A stretch of 64,000 nt of DNA from Edaphobacter flagellatus (GCF_025264665.1 NZ_CP073697.1:2914001-2978000), one strand, 5' to 3'; shown: positions 53,459-62,818, numbered from the stretch's first letter. The notes: generated from the sequence alone by a model not told the origin. Translations and numbers: made by a program.

Positions 53459-55552
53459 CTAATCGCCTGCGACGAGGTCCTTGTCCTCTGCCTTTGCGGG
53501 GGCGGGCTTGATCTCGCCGAGGGAGATGAAGCCGGGCTGCTCCTGCTCCTTGAGGATCTCCTTGCGGTAGAGCTTGGCCATCTTCGCGTTCTCAGCGTCC
53601 TGCTTCAGCTTGGCGTCGCGAGCGCGAATCTTCTCCTCGCGGGCGTTCTTGGCGATGCCGGACTTCTCGAACGTATCGTTCGCTGCCGAGTTGACGTGCG
53701 ACTCGTTCAGCACCAGGTCGTACTTGTCCTGCCGCTCGAGACCGACCTTCTTGCCGCCGGCGAAGATCTCGTGACGGCCATGCTCCTCGTACCACTTGGT
53801 GAGGGTGGCGGTCATGTGCATCTTCTCGATAATGTTGCGCCAGCCTACGCCGGTGTTGTACGCGCAGAAGCTGATTTCGCCTTCCTGCGTGGCGTAGGGG
53901 ATGATGCACTGCTCGGTGCGGCGGAAGTCGTAGTTGAAGAGGTCCTGGAACCACATGCCGGCGATGAAGAGGAAGTTCCAGCGATCGGCGCGGCGCTTCT
54001 CGATGTCGGCCATGGTGCGGTCAGCGGTCACCTTGCCGTAGTTGCGGCCGGTGGCGCCGAAGCACTTGTCGAACTTCTGCAGCAGGTCGACGATCTTGAA
54101 GTGTGTAGGAGCCTTCGTGGGATCGTAGTTGCGCAGCAGCGCGAGCGAGACGCCGAGGATGGAGAGGAACTTGCCGCGGGCGGCGTCGTTGATGCGGGCG
54201 ACGTCCTTGGCGAGCTGTACGGCGTCGAGGAACTGGGTGACGGGAACCGCTTCCTTGGTCTCCTTGTCGATCATCAGCGCCATACCGATTCCGCAGTTCG
54301 GGTGGCAGCCGCAGGAGAGCTGACCCCAGTCATGGTCCGGTCCGTGAACCAGGTCGGCCCAGTCGGAGAAGGTGGACATGAAGGAGATCGGGAACCAGTC
54401 GCGCGTCGATTCGCCGAGGCCGGTCTGGTTACGGATGTCGTGTGCGAGGTGCGACAGTGTGTAACGCTGTGCGGCGCGGCGCTCGTCCGAGACCTCTTCG
54501 TCGCGGCCGGTGAAGGACACAGGCTGGAACGAGAGGAAGTTGATCTTCTTCGGATTGTCGAGCGCGAACTCGATGATGCGGCCAACCTGCTCGTTGTTGA
54601 TGCCGTTGACGATCGTCGTTACCGGAACGATGTCGACGCCGGCCTCATGCAGGTTGTGGATGGCCTGGAGCTTCACGTCGAATGCGTTGCCGACCTTGCG
54701 ATGTGAGTTGGCGGCGTTGCCGATACCGTCGAACTGCAGGTAAGCGTAGCGCAGGCCGGCTTCAGCAGCAGCCTTGGCGAACTCCTTCGACTTCGCGAAC
54801 TCGATACCGTTGGTCGCGGCCTGCACGGAGTTATAACCAACCTTGCGGGCGTAGGAGACGGCGTCGAGGAAGTAGGGCGACAGTGTGGGCTCGCCGCCGG
54901 AGAACTGAACGCTCATCTGACGACGCGGTTTGATCTGGATCGCGTTGTCGAGCATGGTCTTGATCTCGTCCCAGGTGAGTTCGTGGACGAAGCCGACCTG
55001 GTTAGCGTCCATGAAGCAGGGATCGCACATCATGTTGCAGCGGTTGGTCAGGTCGATGGTCAGAACCGAGCCACGTCCATGCGTCACGGTCGAGGTGCCG
55101 TGGTTGTGAAGCTTCTCGTCATTGTGGGCGCGGATGTCGCGACCGGGGAAGACGTCTTCGAGGTGCTTCATCATCGGCGGATCGATGGACATGACGTCCT
55201 CGAAGTGGCCGTGGATGGGGCAGTCCTTCACCATCAGGATCTTGCCGTCGCGCTCGATGATCTGTGCCTTGATCTCGCCGACCTTCTCGTTCAGCAGGAT
55301 CTCGTGGGGCAGCTTGCCGTCGACGATCTGCTGGCGGATCTCAGGGATGCACTTGGGGCAGAGCGAGTCGGTGGTGCGAGGCCAGCCTAGCGGGGGCTTT
55401 TCCTTCTGATAGGACTTCAGGAGGGGCTTGTCACTCCACTTAGGGGTGAAGCTGGGGTTGGGCGAGATCGAGTTCAGCTTGTCGAACACGGCCCATGCGG
55501 CCTTTGCGCCATACGTAAGAGCCTTCTCGGCTAACTTCGCGGACTTTGCCAT
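53459..55552 (-). CDS. Radical SAM enzyme of the Tes/Mss (tetraether/membrane-spanning lipid synthase) type
   Basis: 697 residues, ATG 55552 with AGGAG about 12 bases upstream. Cysteine layout: an N-terminal pair C65-C68 (LCPKC) with C111/H114 (CPIHG), resembling a rubredoxin-like iron site; the SAM-cluster motif C172-C176-C179 (NRCNMMCDPC) with GGEP (219-222); then C414, C416, C420 (SCGCHPNC) and C549, C563 (EQCIIPY, SFCAYN) for auxiliary clusters. This arrangement is like archaeal tetraether lipid synthase (MJ0619) and the bacterial Mss enzymes that join two fatty-acyl tails into membrane-spanning lipids. Acidobacteria of this group make iso-diabolic acid lipids. The C-terminal 100 residues are charged and helical. 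Function is inferred from motif layout; not confirmed. Confidence 0.72.
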   Translation of the reverse strand: MAKSAKLAEKALTYGAKAAWAVFDKLNSISPNPSFTPKWSDKPLLKSYQKEKPPLGWPRTTDSLCPKCIPEIRQQIVDGKLPHEILLNEKVGEIKAQIIERDGKILMVKDCPIHGHFEDVMSIDPPMMKHLEDVFPGRDIRAHNDEKLHNHGTSTVTHGRGSVLTIDLTNRCNMMCDPCFMDANQVGFVHELTWDEIKTMLDNAIQIKPRRQMSVQFSGGEPTLSPYFLDAVSYARKVGYNSVQAATNGIEFAKSKEFAKAAAEAGLRYAYLQFDGIGNAANSHRKVGNAFDVKLQAIHNLHEAGVDIVPVTTIVNGINNEQVGRIIEFALDNPKKINFLSFQPVSFTGRDEEVSDERRAAQRYTLSHLAHDIRNQTGLGESTRDWFPISFMSTFSDWADLVHGPDHDWGQLSCGCHPNCGIGMALMIDKETKEAVPVTQFLDAVQLAKDVARINDAARGKFLSILGVSLALLRNYDPTKAPTHFKIVDLLQKFDKCFGATGRNYGKVTADRTMADIEKRRADRWNFLFIAGMWFQDLFNYDFRRTEQCIIPYATQEGEISFCAYNTGVGWRNIIEKMHMTATLTKWYEEHGRHEIFAGGKKVGLERQDKYDLVLNESHVNSAANDTFEKSGIAKNAREEKIRARDAKLKQDAENAKMAKLYRKEILKEQEQPGFISLGEIKPAPAKAEDKDLVAGD

Positions 55553-55831
55553 ACGCGTTTCTGTCTCCTGATAATTCCGTCAAAATCTTGTGAGCTCTTG
55601 GAACTACACCGTACAAGTTTATCTAACCAACGGGTGATGTCGGAAGTGAGCACCCGGGTTCAATCCCCTTGTTAAATGAATGACGGACAAGGAGTTCGAG
55701 CCATGTCCAGACTACTCAGATCAGGGGACGAACCGAAGATTAAGCAAGCGAACGGTAGAAATCTGCATTGAATGGGGACTCAGGCTGGCTGAGCGGGAGG
55801 GCAAAATCGGGCCGGTAAAGGCCTGCAGACT

Positions 55832-56749
55832 CTATGGCATAGCGCCCGGTGCCACGGCGATGTTGTTCAGGATCTGCTGCACGAAGATGATGCGCACGTG
55901 GATGCGGCTGGCGAAGTCGGGCAGGAACTCATTGAGGAGATTGTTGACTGGGTCGAGGGCCAGGCCGGTCAGGATGCGTTCGGTGGTGGATCGGCCATCG
56001 CTGTGGATGCCAGGAACGTACAGGTTGGAGATTTCGGTAGCGATGGGGTATGTGGCAAGCGTGCCATAGTTGGGAATCGTCTTGCCGCTATCGCTGCGCG
56101 AGACGACGGTGCGTGAGATGGAGTACAGGATGCGCTTGCCGATAGGTTTGTCGGGCTGGCGAAAGTAGCGCGGGTCCTGGTGCATCAGCGAGGGTATTGC
56201 GAAAGTGCCGAAGAACTCGCCCGTCGTATTCTGCAGCAGGCCGACGCCGACGAGCTTGCCGTAGCCTTTCATTCCCGGGCCGTAGGCGGTGTGGGAGTCG
56301 ACGGCGATATTGATGGCCGAAACCCCGGCGATGGTGCCTATGCCTGCGGGGTCGGTTGCAAAATGCAATGCCAGGTAGCCCTTCTGCTTCCAGTCGAGCG
56401 GCACAATCATTTTCGTATCGAGAAAGCGTTGATAGGGATAGACCAGCTCGGCGCACGGCGGAGGAGGCTCATTCATTTTGTCCGCTGGAATATGAATGAT
56501 GCGAATCGCATACCAGGCGTTACAGGAGCGTGTGGGCTTTCCTGTGGCCTTCAGCGAAGCTTCGGCGACTGCGACCACATCTTCATGACGGACGGAGCCC
56601 GGGGAGTCGGGAAGCGCCGGAACGGTATCAGTCTCTGCAGATTCTACAGGCGCAGACTGGGATACAAAGGCGGTATCCGAAGCGGGCTCAGGGGTTTGTG
56701 CGGTTAGCCGCATCGAAAGCAACAATCCCAGAATGAACGCCCTTTGCAT
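55832..56749 (-). CDS. Exported hypothetical protein, paralogue A
   Basis: 305 residues from ATG 56749, which begins a signal peptide (MQRAFILGLLLSMRLTA); the frame extends upstream but lacks a signal there. The central region shares with the next gene a pattern including QDPRYFRQPD, RILYSISRTVVSRSDSGK and IPNYGTLATYPIA. The body is probably helical and membrane-associated (SHTAYGPGMKGYGKLVGVGL). No family recognised. The paralogue lies 49 bases upstream on the same strand, so they are likely an operon and a tandem duplication. Confidence 0.65.
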   Translation of the reverse strand: MQRAFILGLLLSMRLTAQTPEPASDTAFVSQSAPVESAETDTVPALPDSPGSVRHEDVVAVAEASLKATGKPTRSCNAWYAIRIIHIPADKMNEPPPPCAELVYPYQRFLDTKMIVPLDWKQKGYLALHFATDPAGIGTIAGVSAINIAVDSHTAYGPGMKGYGKLVGVGLLQNTTGEFFGTFAIPSLMHQDPRYFRQPDKPIGKRILYSISRTVVSRSDSGKTIPNYGTLATYPIATEISNLYVPGIHSDGRSTTERILTGLALDPVNNLLNEFLPDFASRIHVRIIFVQQILNNIAVAPGAMP

Positions 56750-56798
56750 CGTCAACAACCTTCTTCGTCTTCTAAAACCCCAGGCGGGGAAGGATGAC

Positions 56799-57608
56799 TC
56801 AATGTTTTCTGCGCTGCAGCCGACTGATAATCTCTCCGCCGAACTCGGAGGCGAGATGTCCGACGGAGCTGCCGCCAAGCGAAGTCGCCCAGGTCTGCAT
56901 GACCTGCCCTGGATGGACGTTTCGTTCCGGGTAATAGGTATGGGTCAGCGCTGCCGATCCACCGGTTCCCAGGATGAAGGCATAGTTCGGAATGCTGCGG
57001 CCGCCATCGGTGCGTCCGACGATTGTTCTCGTCACTGCATAAATGGCGCGATGGGCGAAGCTGTGTCCCGGACCCATCTGGTAGTATCGCGGGTCCTGAT
57101 GAAAGACAACGGAGAGCACCGAATCGGAGAAGATCTCCTTGCCCGAGTTCAGTGCTGCGGCTGCGCCAAGCCGCTGAGCGAAGGCCCTTCCATCGGAGCC
57201 ATAGTTCGGCGAAGTGTTGACGAGATGCGACCAGCCCGCCGAAGCGGCCCAGCCCAGCATGCTGTACGGTGTCACAGACTCGCGCAAGCCTAGCAGGACC
57301 TTGTCGCGTGCGTGCTGTGGAGCAACAGGCTGTCCCGCATGAATCCGTTTGATGTAGGCAGGTGCTTCCGGCCTTGTCGCTGGATTCGCGGTTTGTACAT
57401 CAGGATCGAGGACCAACAAGGAGTTATCCGCTGAGCTGCTGAAGCCAACGGCATGACTCCATGTGACGCTGGGCGCATCGGGTAGCGAAGAGGGTGTGAC
57501 TGCTACTCCATCTTCAGCCAGGGCACGGCAGGTCAAAACAGAAGACACAAGCAGGGCGGCGATCATAAAGCGATGCGCCATCAGGAAAAGAGAGATAGAT
57601 ACCGTCAA
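56799..57608 (-). CDS. Exported hypothetical protein, paralogue B
   Basis: 269 residues from TTG 57608, chosen because GGAG lies 8 bases upstream; an ATG at 57581 lacks one. The signal region (MAHRFMIAALLVSSVLTCRA) leads to a domain matching its neighbour: HQDPRYYQMGPGHSFAHRAI, YAVTRTIVGRTDGGRSIPNY and EFGGEIISRLQ near the end. The shared DPRY, Arg-Thr and Asp-Gly-Gly/Ser-Gly elements define the family. Function unknown. Confidence 0.65.
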   Translation of the reverse strand: MTVSISLFLMAHRFMIAALLVSSVLTCRALAEDGVAVTPSSLPDAPSVTWSHAVGFSSSADNSLLVLDPDVQTANPATRPEAPAYIKRIHAGQPVAPQHARDKVLLGLRESVTPYSMLGWAASAGWSHLVNTSPNYGSDGRAFAQRLGAAAALNSGKEIFSDSVLSVVFHQDPRYYQMGPGHSFAHRAIYAVTRTIVGRTDGGRSIPNYAFILGTGGSAALTHTYYPERNVHPGQVMQTWATSLGGSSVGHLASEFGGEIISRLQRRKH

Positions 57609-57850
57609 AAAAGCAGCTCCATAATTTATTTACGGTCTCGCATCTCCACGGGAAGAAGCGGGTCTGACGGCCTTTGAGAATTGCCCCCTGATTGAGGGAC
57701 GCATGCAGGACGCATCACGTTGTATGCATTGTGACCGATTGTTCGTAATACATCCGACGTTACCACCTCGGCACTGCAATCGGAATAGACGCTCAGAATG
57801 ATTGACCCTGCTTTTTCCTCATTTCGATAATGGACGTTGGAGAAGTGTGC

Positions 57851-58096
57851 ATGGTCAACGAGACGCCGAAGTCTGGATGGGAACAGCGCCTGCACGAGAC
57901 CGGTTCGCGTTTGGAAGACGACCTCCGGCGGTTGGTTACCTACTTCAACGACGAGGTTGTGCCTGAGGTGCGCAGGAGTGGCACGGACGCTCTGCGCGCC
58001 GCGGCGCAGGAGCTGAACCGCATGGCGCAGCGCATGGATGAGCGTGCCGGACGAACGCCTCCGCCTCCTAAACCCGAGGATATGCGGAAGCCGTGA
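57851..58096 (+). CDS. Small hypothetical protein upstream of rlpA
   Basis: 81 residues from ATG 57851 (GGAG 9 bases upstream). Hydrophilic, mostly helical and probably coiled coil (RLEDDLRRLVTYFNDEVVPE, then ALRAAAQELNRMAQRMDER), ending in a Pro/Lys-rich tail. Its stop overlaps the rlpA GTG by four bases (GTGA), so translation is coupled. No family recognised. Confidence 0.6.
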   Translation: MVNETPKSGWEQRLHETGSRLEDDLRRLVTYFNDEVVPEVRRSGTDALRAAAQELNRMAQRMDERAGRTPPPPKPEDMRKP

Positions 58097-58887
58097 GCGG
58101 AATACGCATTGCCGGAGGCTGGGCGTGCCGTACGGCTGTAGCGTCTGCTGTCATTCTTGTGCTGATGACTTCGGGCTGCCATAAGAAGCGGGTGGTAGCA
58201 CACCGTACGCCACCGCCGCCTACGCCGAATGGAACGTACTCGCGTGGCTCAGGTTCATCGAGCGCATCGGGGTCATCGACGGCAACTGCGCCAAAACCTG
58301 TTCCGCTGCCGCCCGATCTGCGCGGGAAACCGGCGTTGGTGGAGACGGGAATCGCCAGCTGGTATGGTCCTCCCTATGCAGGACGCAAGGGTGCGGATGG
58401 CACCGTGTATGACCAGAATGCGATGACGGCTGCGCACCTGACGCTTCCGCTGGGTTCGATGGCGCGCGTGACGAATTTGACGACGAATCAGTCGGCGCTG
58501 GTGAAGATTACCGATCGCGGGCCGTTTGTGCATGGCAGGATCATCGATCTCTCACTGGCCGCGGCAAAGGCAACCGGCGTCTATCACATGGGTGTGGCGC
58601 AGGTGCGCGTGGAGGCATGGACGCCGCCACCCAGCACGAGTCCGACGGCCATTCCCGGAGGCCGCTGGTGCGTGCAGGTAGGTGCATTCCAGAATGAGAA
58701 GGATGCGGTCCGCTTGAAGAATGATTTGATCCGGCGTTACGCGACGGCCAAGGTGATCGAGTTCCCCGGTCCTACAGGGCATTGGGTGAGAATCAATCCA
58801 GCGAGGCCGGACAAGACAAATGCAACGCAGGTGGCCCAGAGTATCCATGTCTCGGGCGCAGAGCCGTACCTGATTCGTACAGATTGA
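58093..58887 (+). CDS. rlpA: RlpA, septal ring lytic transglycosylase lipoprotein
   Basis: 264 residues from GTG 58093, overlapping the previous stop. Lipobox MTSGC (C29). A double-psi beta-barrel (about residues 80-165) holds GIASWYGPPYAGRKGADG and the conserved ITDRGPFVHGRIIDLS block with the catalytic Asp region. A C-terminal SPOR domain (about 190-262, WCVQVGAFQNEKDAVRL) binds denuded glycan at the septum. RlpA cleaves such glycan strands and helps separate daughter cells. Confidence 0.9.
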   Translation: MSGIRIAGGWACRTAVASAVILVLMTSGCHKKRVVAHRTPPPPTPNGTYSRGSGSSSASGSSTATAPKPVPLPPDLRGKPALVETGIASWYGPPYAGRKGADGTVYDQNAMTAAHLTLPLGSMARVTNLTTNQSALVKITDRGPFVHGRIIDLSLAAAKATGVYHMGVAQVRVEAWTPPPSTSPTAIPGGRWCVQVGAFQNEKDAVRLKNDLIRRYATAKVIEFPGPTGHWVRINPARPDKTNATQVAQSIHVSGAEPYLIRTD

Positions 58888-59388
58888 TTAGCGGATGACC
58901 CGCTTCCCTGTGCGGCGCTCCAGCTCTTTGATGAACTCGTTGGCGCCGGCGTGATTCCAGGTGTGCGTAATGCTGACGCGGTTGGCGCCGAGCACACGCG
59001 TCATGCGTCCTGCGCCGATGGCCTGGATGCTCATCACGTCGGGATAGCTGATTGACTTGGTGCCACGCAGCCAGAAGTGTTGCGTGAGTCCGGTTGGCGT
59101 AAGAACGATCGTCCCGGGCATCTGTGCGAGGACGAAGACGGCGAGCGCGAAGATCAGCACTGGGAGCCACACGGGAATATGGTGCTCGCGCTGCCACAAT
59201 GGCCACGCGAAGAGGACAAAGTAGAGCGGCAGAACCAGTGCACGTCCCCACAGAACGACGGGCTTGAGCGGGAAGGCGAGGCCCTCCGGAGTCTGGCGTG
59301 CCGAGCCTTTAACCATGCGTCCTGCGTAAAGCAGGGCAAAGAGAGCGGCGATGGCGAGTAGCTGGAGCGACTTAGGATCGAGCTGCAT
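58888..59388 (-). CDS. Hypothetical membrane protein with C-terminal PH-like domain
   Basis: 166 residues: three hydrophobic helices (LQLLAIAALFALLYAG, ALVLPLYFVLFAWPLW, VWLPVLIFALAVFVLA) followed by a beta-rich region (TIVLTPTGLTQHFWLRGTKS to the Arg/Lys tail) that looks like a bacterial PH or PH-like domain. Its stop directly abuts that of rlpA (58887/58888). It sits 20 bases downstream of the TldE-like gene on the same strand. Function unknown. Confidence 0.65.
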   Translation of the reverse strand: MQLDPKSLQLLAIAALFALLYAGRMVKGSARQTPEGLAFPLKPVVLWGRALVLPLYFVLFAWPLWQREHHIPVWLPVLIFALAVFVLAQMPGTIVLTPTGLTQHFWLRGTKSISYPDVMSIQAIGAGRMTRVLGANRVSITHTWNHAGANEFIKELERRTGKRVIR

Positions 59389-59408
59389 ATCGAAATTCTT
59401 CTTTAATT

Positions 59409-61079
59409 TTATTTCTGCATCGGCGGCGGCGGATAGTAGGGCAACTTCTGCTGCTCTTCGTTGGCACGCTTGACGCCGATGTCGCCGAAGAGAAGGCTGG
59501 GCACGATCGTGGTCTGAGGCAGTGTGCCCAACTGATCGTTGACGTAGGGATCGTCACCCGCAGCGATGATCTCGGAGCGCAGGCTGCGATTGTCCAGCTC
59601 GTCGAAGGCGGCGCCGCGAACCAGCTGGCGCGTGCCGTCAGGGTGGACGCGATAGAGCAGACGCGGCACCTCGCCGCCCATCGTTTCGACCGCGTAGACA
59701 TCACGCTTCTGCTCCTTCGCCATATCGAGGAGCTTCTGTGTCATCTGCGAAGCGGGTGTCGGATTGCCGGAGGAAACGATCAGGACGCCCGAGCGCGAAT
59801 GAGCGGGCGCGCCGGGAGCTGCGCGGCCATGCCCGTTGGATGAGGGAAAGTCCTTCACCGGCGTGCGACCGATGAGGTAATTGTCGAGTCTGCCATTGGT
59901 CACAACATGAACGGATTGCGCGGGCACGCCTTCGTCATCGATCTGATAGGCGCCGAGGACGGCGTGACCAGCGAACTTCGCTTCCAGCGGGTTGTCAACA
60001 ACGCTGATGAACTCGGGCAGAACGCGGGCCTTGTAGCTGGAGGTATAAATACCGGTCGTACGCGCGGCAGTGCCGAGCTCTGGGCGATCGGCTTCGATGT
60101 TCGGGACGAAGAGGCGGTTCATGACATCGGAGGCCGCGTCGCCGGAGAAGAGGACGGGCCCGTGATAGTCCTCGGCGTCGACGATGGGAGCATTGCGCAG
60201 AGCGTCGAGGCTCTTAAGGTCGTCGATGACGCGCTTGCGGAAAGCCGGCCAGCCTTCAAGCTCGGCAGCGGTGACAGCGACCGAGCCGTTGTCGCGACCG
60301 AGGCGCATGCCGTCAGGAGCCTGCGCGCCGACGCTGATGGCATTGTTGTACCCGCTGCTTGCATAGCGTGCGATGGTGCCTTCAGAGTTCACGAGGTAAC
60401 GGTTCAGCGCCATACCGCGAATGTTCGCCGTGGAGTACTGGATCTGGTCAGCAAAGCTGCGAACTTCGGGTGCGGTGTTGTAGAGCCCGCTGGCATCGAT
60501 AATGCGGCGTCGCCATTCGGCGCGATCGATCTCGAGCTTGCGTAGCGGCTCGATGTGGACGAAGGGCTTCTCCTGCGAGAGGTCCTTTTCTTCACGCGTT
60601 GACTGGAAGCGTTCCAGAGCCGCGCGTTTTGCAGAGTAGGCGCGCAGTGCATTCTTATAGGCGTCGTCGGTCGCAACCCAGAGAGCGTACCGAAGAGCAT
60701 TCGGATCGTTGTCCTCGGGCCCAAGCTGTACAGAGCCTTCGCCGCGCCCGGAGCTGGAGTCGAGCGTGTAGTCGCCTACGCGAACACTGACGCGGACGAT
60801 GCGCTGGTGCCCCTCTTCTTCGCGAGTAAGCGCACCATAGTTGGCGACAGCCTCGTAGGTGGTGAAGTCGTCGAGGCGGTACTCGATGAAGTAGGGCCGC
60901 TCCATACCAGGTAGCAGAAGCTGGCTCTTCTCGCGCTCAAGCTCAGCCTGCATGGCCTTCAGGAGGGGATCGTCGATCTTCGTCTGCGCACGCGTGATGG
61001 GTGCAGCGATAAAGAGGGAGGTCATCGCAAGTGCAATCGAAATGGTGCGCTTGTTGCGGAGCAAGGAAAGGGTATTCAT
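59409..61079 (-). CDS. Exported TldE/PmbA-like protein lacking the metal motif
   Basis: 556 residues; ATG 61079 follows AAGGAG by 8 bases. Signal peptide (TISIALAMTSLFIAAPITRA) then a TldD/PmbA fold: LPEFISVVDNPLEAKFAG and YQIDDEGVPAQSVHVVTNGR match the partner. The HEXXXH motif of the active subunit is missing; the equivalent segment reads FSGDAASDVMNRLF. In E. coli the TldE subunit likewise lacks the zinc site and pairs with TldD. Its start overlaps the partner stop by one base (TAATG), so the two are translationally coupled. Confidence 0.82.
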   Translation of the reverse strand: MNTLSLLRNKRTISIALAMTSLFIAAPITRAQTKIDDPLLKAMQAELEREKSQLLLPGMERPYFIEYRLDDFTTYEAVANYGALTREEEGHQRIVRVSVRVGDYTLDSSSGRGEGSVQLGPEDNDPNALRYALWVATDDAYKNALRAYSAKRAALERFQSTREEKDLSQEKPFVHIEPLRKLEIDRAEWRRRIIDASGLYNTAPEVRSFADQIQYSTANIRGMALNRYLVNSEGTIARYASSGYNNAISVGAQAPDGMRLGRDNGSVAVTAAELEGWPAFRKRVIDDLKSLDALRNAPIVDAEDYHGPVLFSGDAASDVMNRLFVPNIEADRPELGTAARTTGIYTSSYKARVLPEFISVVDNPLEAKFAGHAVLGAYQIDDEGVPAQSVHVVTNGRLDNYLIGRTPVKDFPSSNGHGRAAPGAPAHSRSGVLIVSSGNPTPASQMTQKLLDMAKEQKRDVYAVETMGGEVPRLLYRVHPDGTRQLVRGAAFDELDNRSLRSEIIAAGDDPYVNDQLGTLPQTTIVPSLLFGDIGVKRANEEQQKLPYYPPPPMQK

Positions 61080-62818
61080 TACTTGATCTCCTTTCCGGCA
61101 TCGCCGACGGGCGGTGGAGGCAGGATCGGCGGACGATTATTGCCCTGCGCCTGGCGCTGTGTCTCAATTTCGCGCACGAGCATGGCAGGCGCGACGGCAC
61201 TGACGGGGATGCTGCCGGACTCGGCTCCGCAGATGCCGTTGAAGATCTCCTGATGATTGTCGGTCGCGACGATGCGGTTGAGCGCAGCCTGCGGCGTACC
61301 CACGATGGAGACACCGCGCACCAGCTCATCCGGGCGGCCATCGACGTAAACGCGGTAGACGACAAGCGGAATGACCTGGAAGGCCTGCGGCGAGCGGCGC
61401 GTTGTGACCGCGAAGCCCGAGGAGATGTCCTCGAAGTAGAGACCGTAGGGCTTGCCCTGCTTCTTCGCCTCGTCAATCAGCATCTGACGCAGCTCCTTGT
61501 CGCTGACAGTCTTGGTGGAGCTGACGATGAGATTGCCCTGGCGGCCCGTGGGCATGCGTCCGGTCTCGGCGCGTCCGTGGCCGTTGGTGTTCGAGAAGCT
61601 GGCGATGGGCAGACGCGACATCAGGAAGGTCTCCAGCACACCATCCTTGATCAGGTCGACGCGGCGCGCAGGCTGGCCCTCATCGTCATAGCTGTAGTGT
61701 CCGCTGAGCGATTGACCGTCGAAATTCTTCAGTGTGGGATCATCGGTGACGCTCATGAAACTGGGAAGAATCTGCTTGCCCAGCAGCTTGGTGAAGGTCT
61801 GCCCTTCATCATCGCCGCGCTGGCGCTGGCCCTCAAGGCGGTGGCCGAGAACCTCGTGGAAGAAGACGGCAGAGGCGCGTCCGCTAAGGATGGCCGGGCC
61901 GTTGAATGGTTCGGTAATGGGTGCACTGCGCAGGGCGACAAGGTTCTTCGCCATGGCGGAGATCTTTTCGAGGACGGCCTTCTGGTCGGGAAGATGAGTG
62001 AGCGAGTCGGCCTCAAAGGTCTCGGCGCGGAAGAGGTCCATCCCATCGGCAGCGCGAGTGCGGGCGACAACGACGAGCCGCGCGACCTGATTGGGAGTCG
62101 CAACCTTTGTTCCCTCGGAAGAGACGAAATAATCCGTCTCGGTGGAAGACTGCAGGATGACCGTGTCGAAGAAGACGTCAGGATATTGGCGGAACAGCAG
62201 GGAGATCTCGCGGAGGCGCTTCTGCCAGATGGCCTTGTCAACGCTGAGTTGTGGCGCTGCAGGCAGGATGTCCGTCTTCGGTGATTCGGCAGAGAAGTCG
62301 GCCGAAGCATCTTCTTCCTTGGCGCGAACCTGCTGCTCAGTCTTCACCTTCATGTAGCTGTCGAGCGCCTTGGCGTAGCCGCGATTGGTGGCAAACCAGA
62401 GAGTGCGCTCGATCGCCTCACGGTCGTCGGTGAGCGGCAGAGGAATGGTGGTCAGCGCGCTGGCGCGGTGGTCGCCGTGCGTGTTGTCCTGCTGCGGTGT
62501 GCCGACGCGGAGCTGCACGTCGGCGATGCGGCGGTGACTCTGGTTCTCAAGCGCGATGGCTCCATACTGCGCCGTCATGCTGAACGTGTCCGCGTCCGCG
62601 ACAGAGTAGCTGATGAAGTAAGGCTTCGGCTGCTTGTCGCTTCCTGTTGAGCCGAGGGATGCAACCGCGCGATTCAGCTCCGCGCTCATGGCGTCCAGCA
62701 GCGCTGTATTTGCTTGCAGCTTGGGTTCGGCGGCATGCGTAGAGGCAGCAGTAACGATAGAGAGGGCAGAAACGGAGAGACTCAGGGCAAGGCCGGTTAC
62801 GGCACGGGATCGCATCAT
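61079..62818 (-). CDS. Exported TldD-like metallopeptidase
   Basis: 579 residues from ATG 62818 (62815 is an alternative), the start of a signal peptide (SRAVTGLALSLSVSALSIVT); an upstream frame to 63019 has none. TldD fold with the zinc motif HEVLGHRLEG (H321, E322, H326), the HEXXXH form of this family, and the partner-like blocks LPSFMSVTDDPTLKNFDGQ and YSYDDEGQPARRVDLI. E. coli TldD/TldE is a cytosolic heterodimeric protease that degrades unfolded peptides and matures microcin B17; export here is unusual. The gene is upstream of the TldE-like partner. Confidence 0.88.
   Translation of the reverse strand: MMRSRAVTGLALSLSVSALSIVTAASTHAAEPKLQANTALLDAMSAELNRAVASLGSTGSDKQPKPYFISYSVADADTFSMTAQYGAIALENQSHRRIADVQLRVGTPQQDNTHGDHRASALTTIPLPLTDDREAIERTLWFATNRGYAKALDSYMKVKTEQQVRAKEEDASADFSAESPKTDILPAAPQLSVDKAIWQKRLREISLLFRQYPDVFFDTVILQSSTETDYFVSSEGTKVATPNQVARLVVVARTRAADGMDLFRAETFEADSLTHLPDQKAVLEKISAMAKNLVALRSAPITEPFNGPAILSGRASAVFFHEVLGHRLEGQRQRGDDEGQTFTKLLGKQILPSFMSVTDDPTLKNFDGQSLSGHYSYDDEGQPARRVDLIKDGVLETFLMSRLPIASFSNTNGHGRAETGRMPTGRQGNLIVSSTKTVSDKELRQMLIDEAKKQGKPYGLYFEDISSGFAVTTRRSPQAFQVIPLVVYRVYVDGRPDELVRGVSIVGTPQAALNRIVATDNHQEIFNGICGAESGSIPVSAVAPAMLVREIETQRQAQGNNRPPILPPPPVGDAGKEIK

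Noticed and set aside
55655..55680. GGGTTCAATCCCC, resembling a tRNA T-arm
   Set aside because: No acceptor, D or anticodon arms fold around it and no CCA end is present.
55680..56069. 129-codon rightward frame near the radical SAM gene
   Set aside because: Mostly antisense to the exported paralogue A gene; the first 50 codons have no ribosome-binding site or recognisable family.
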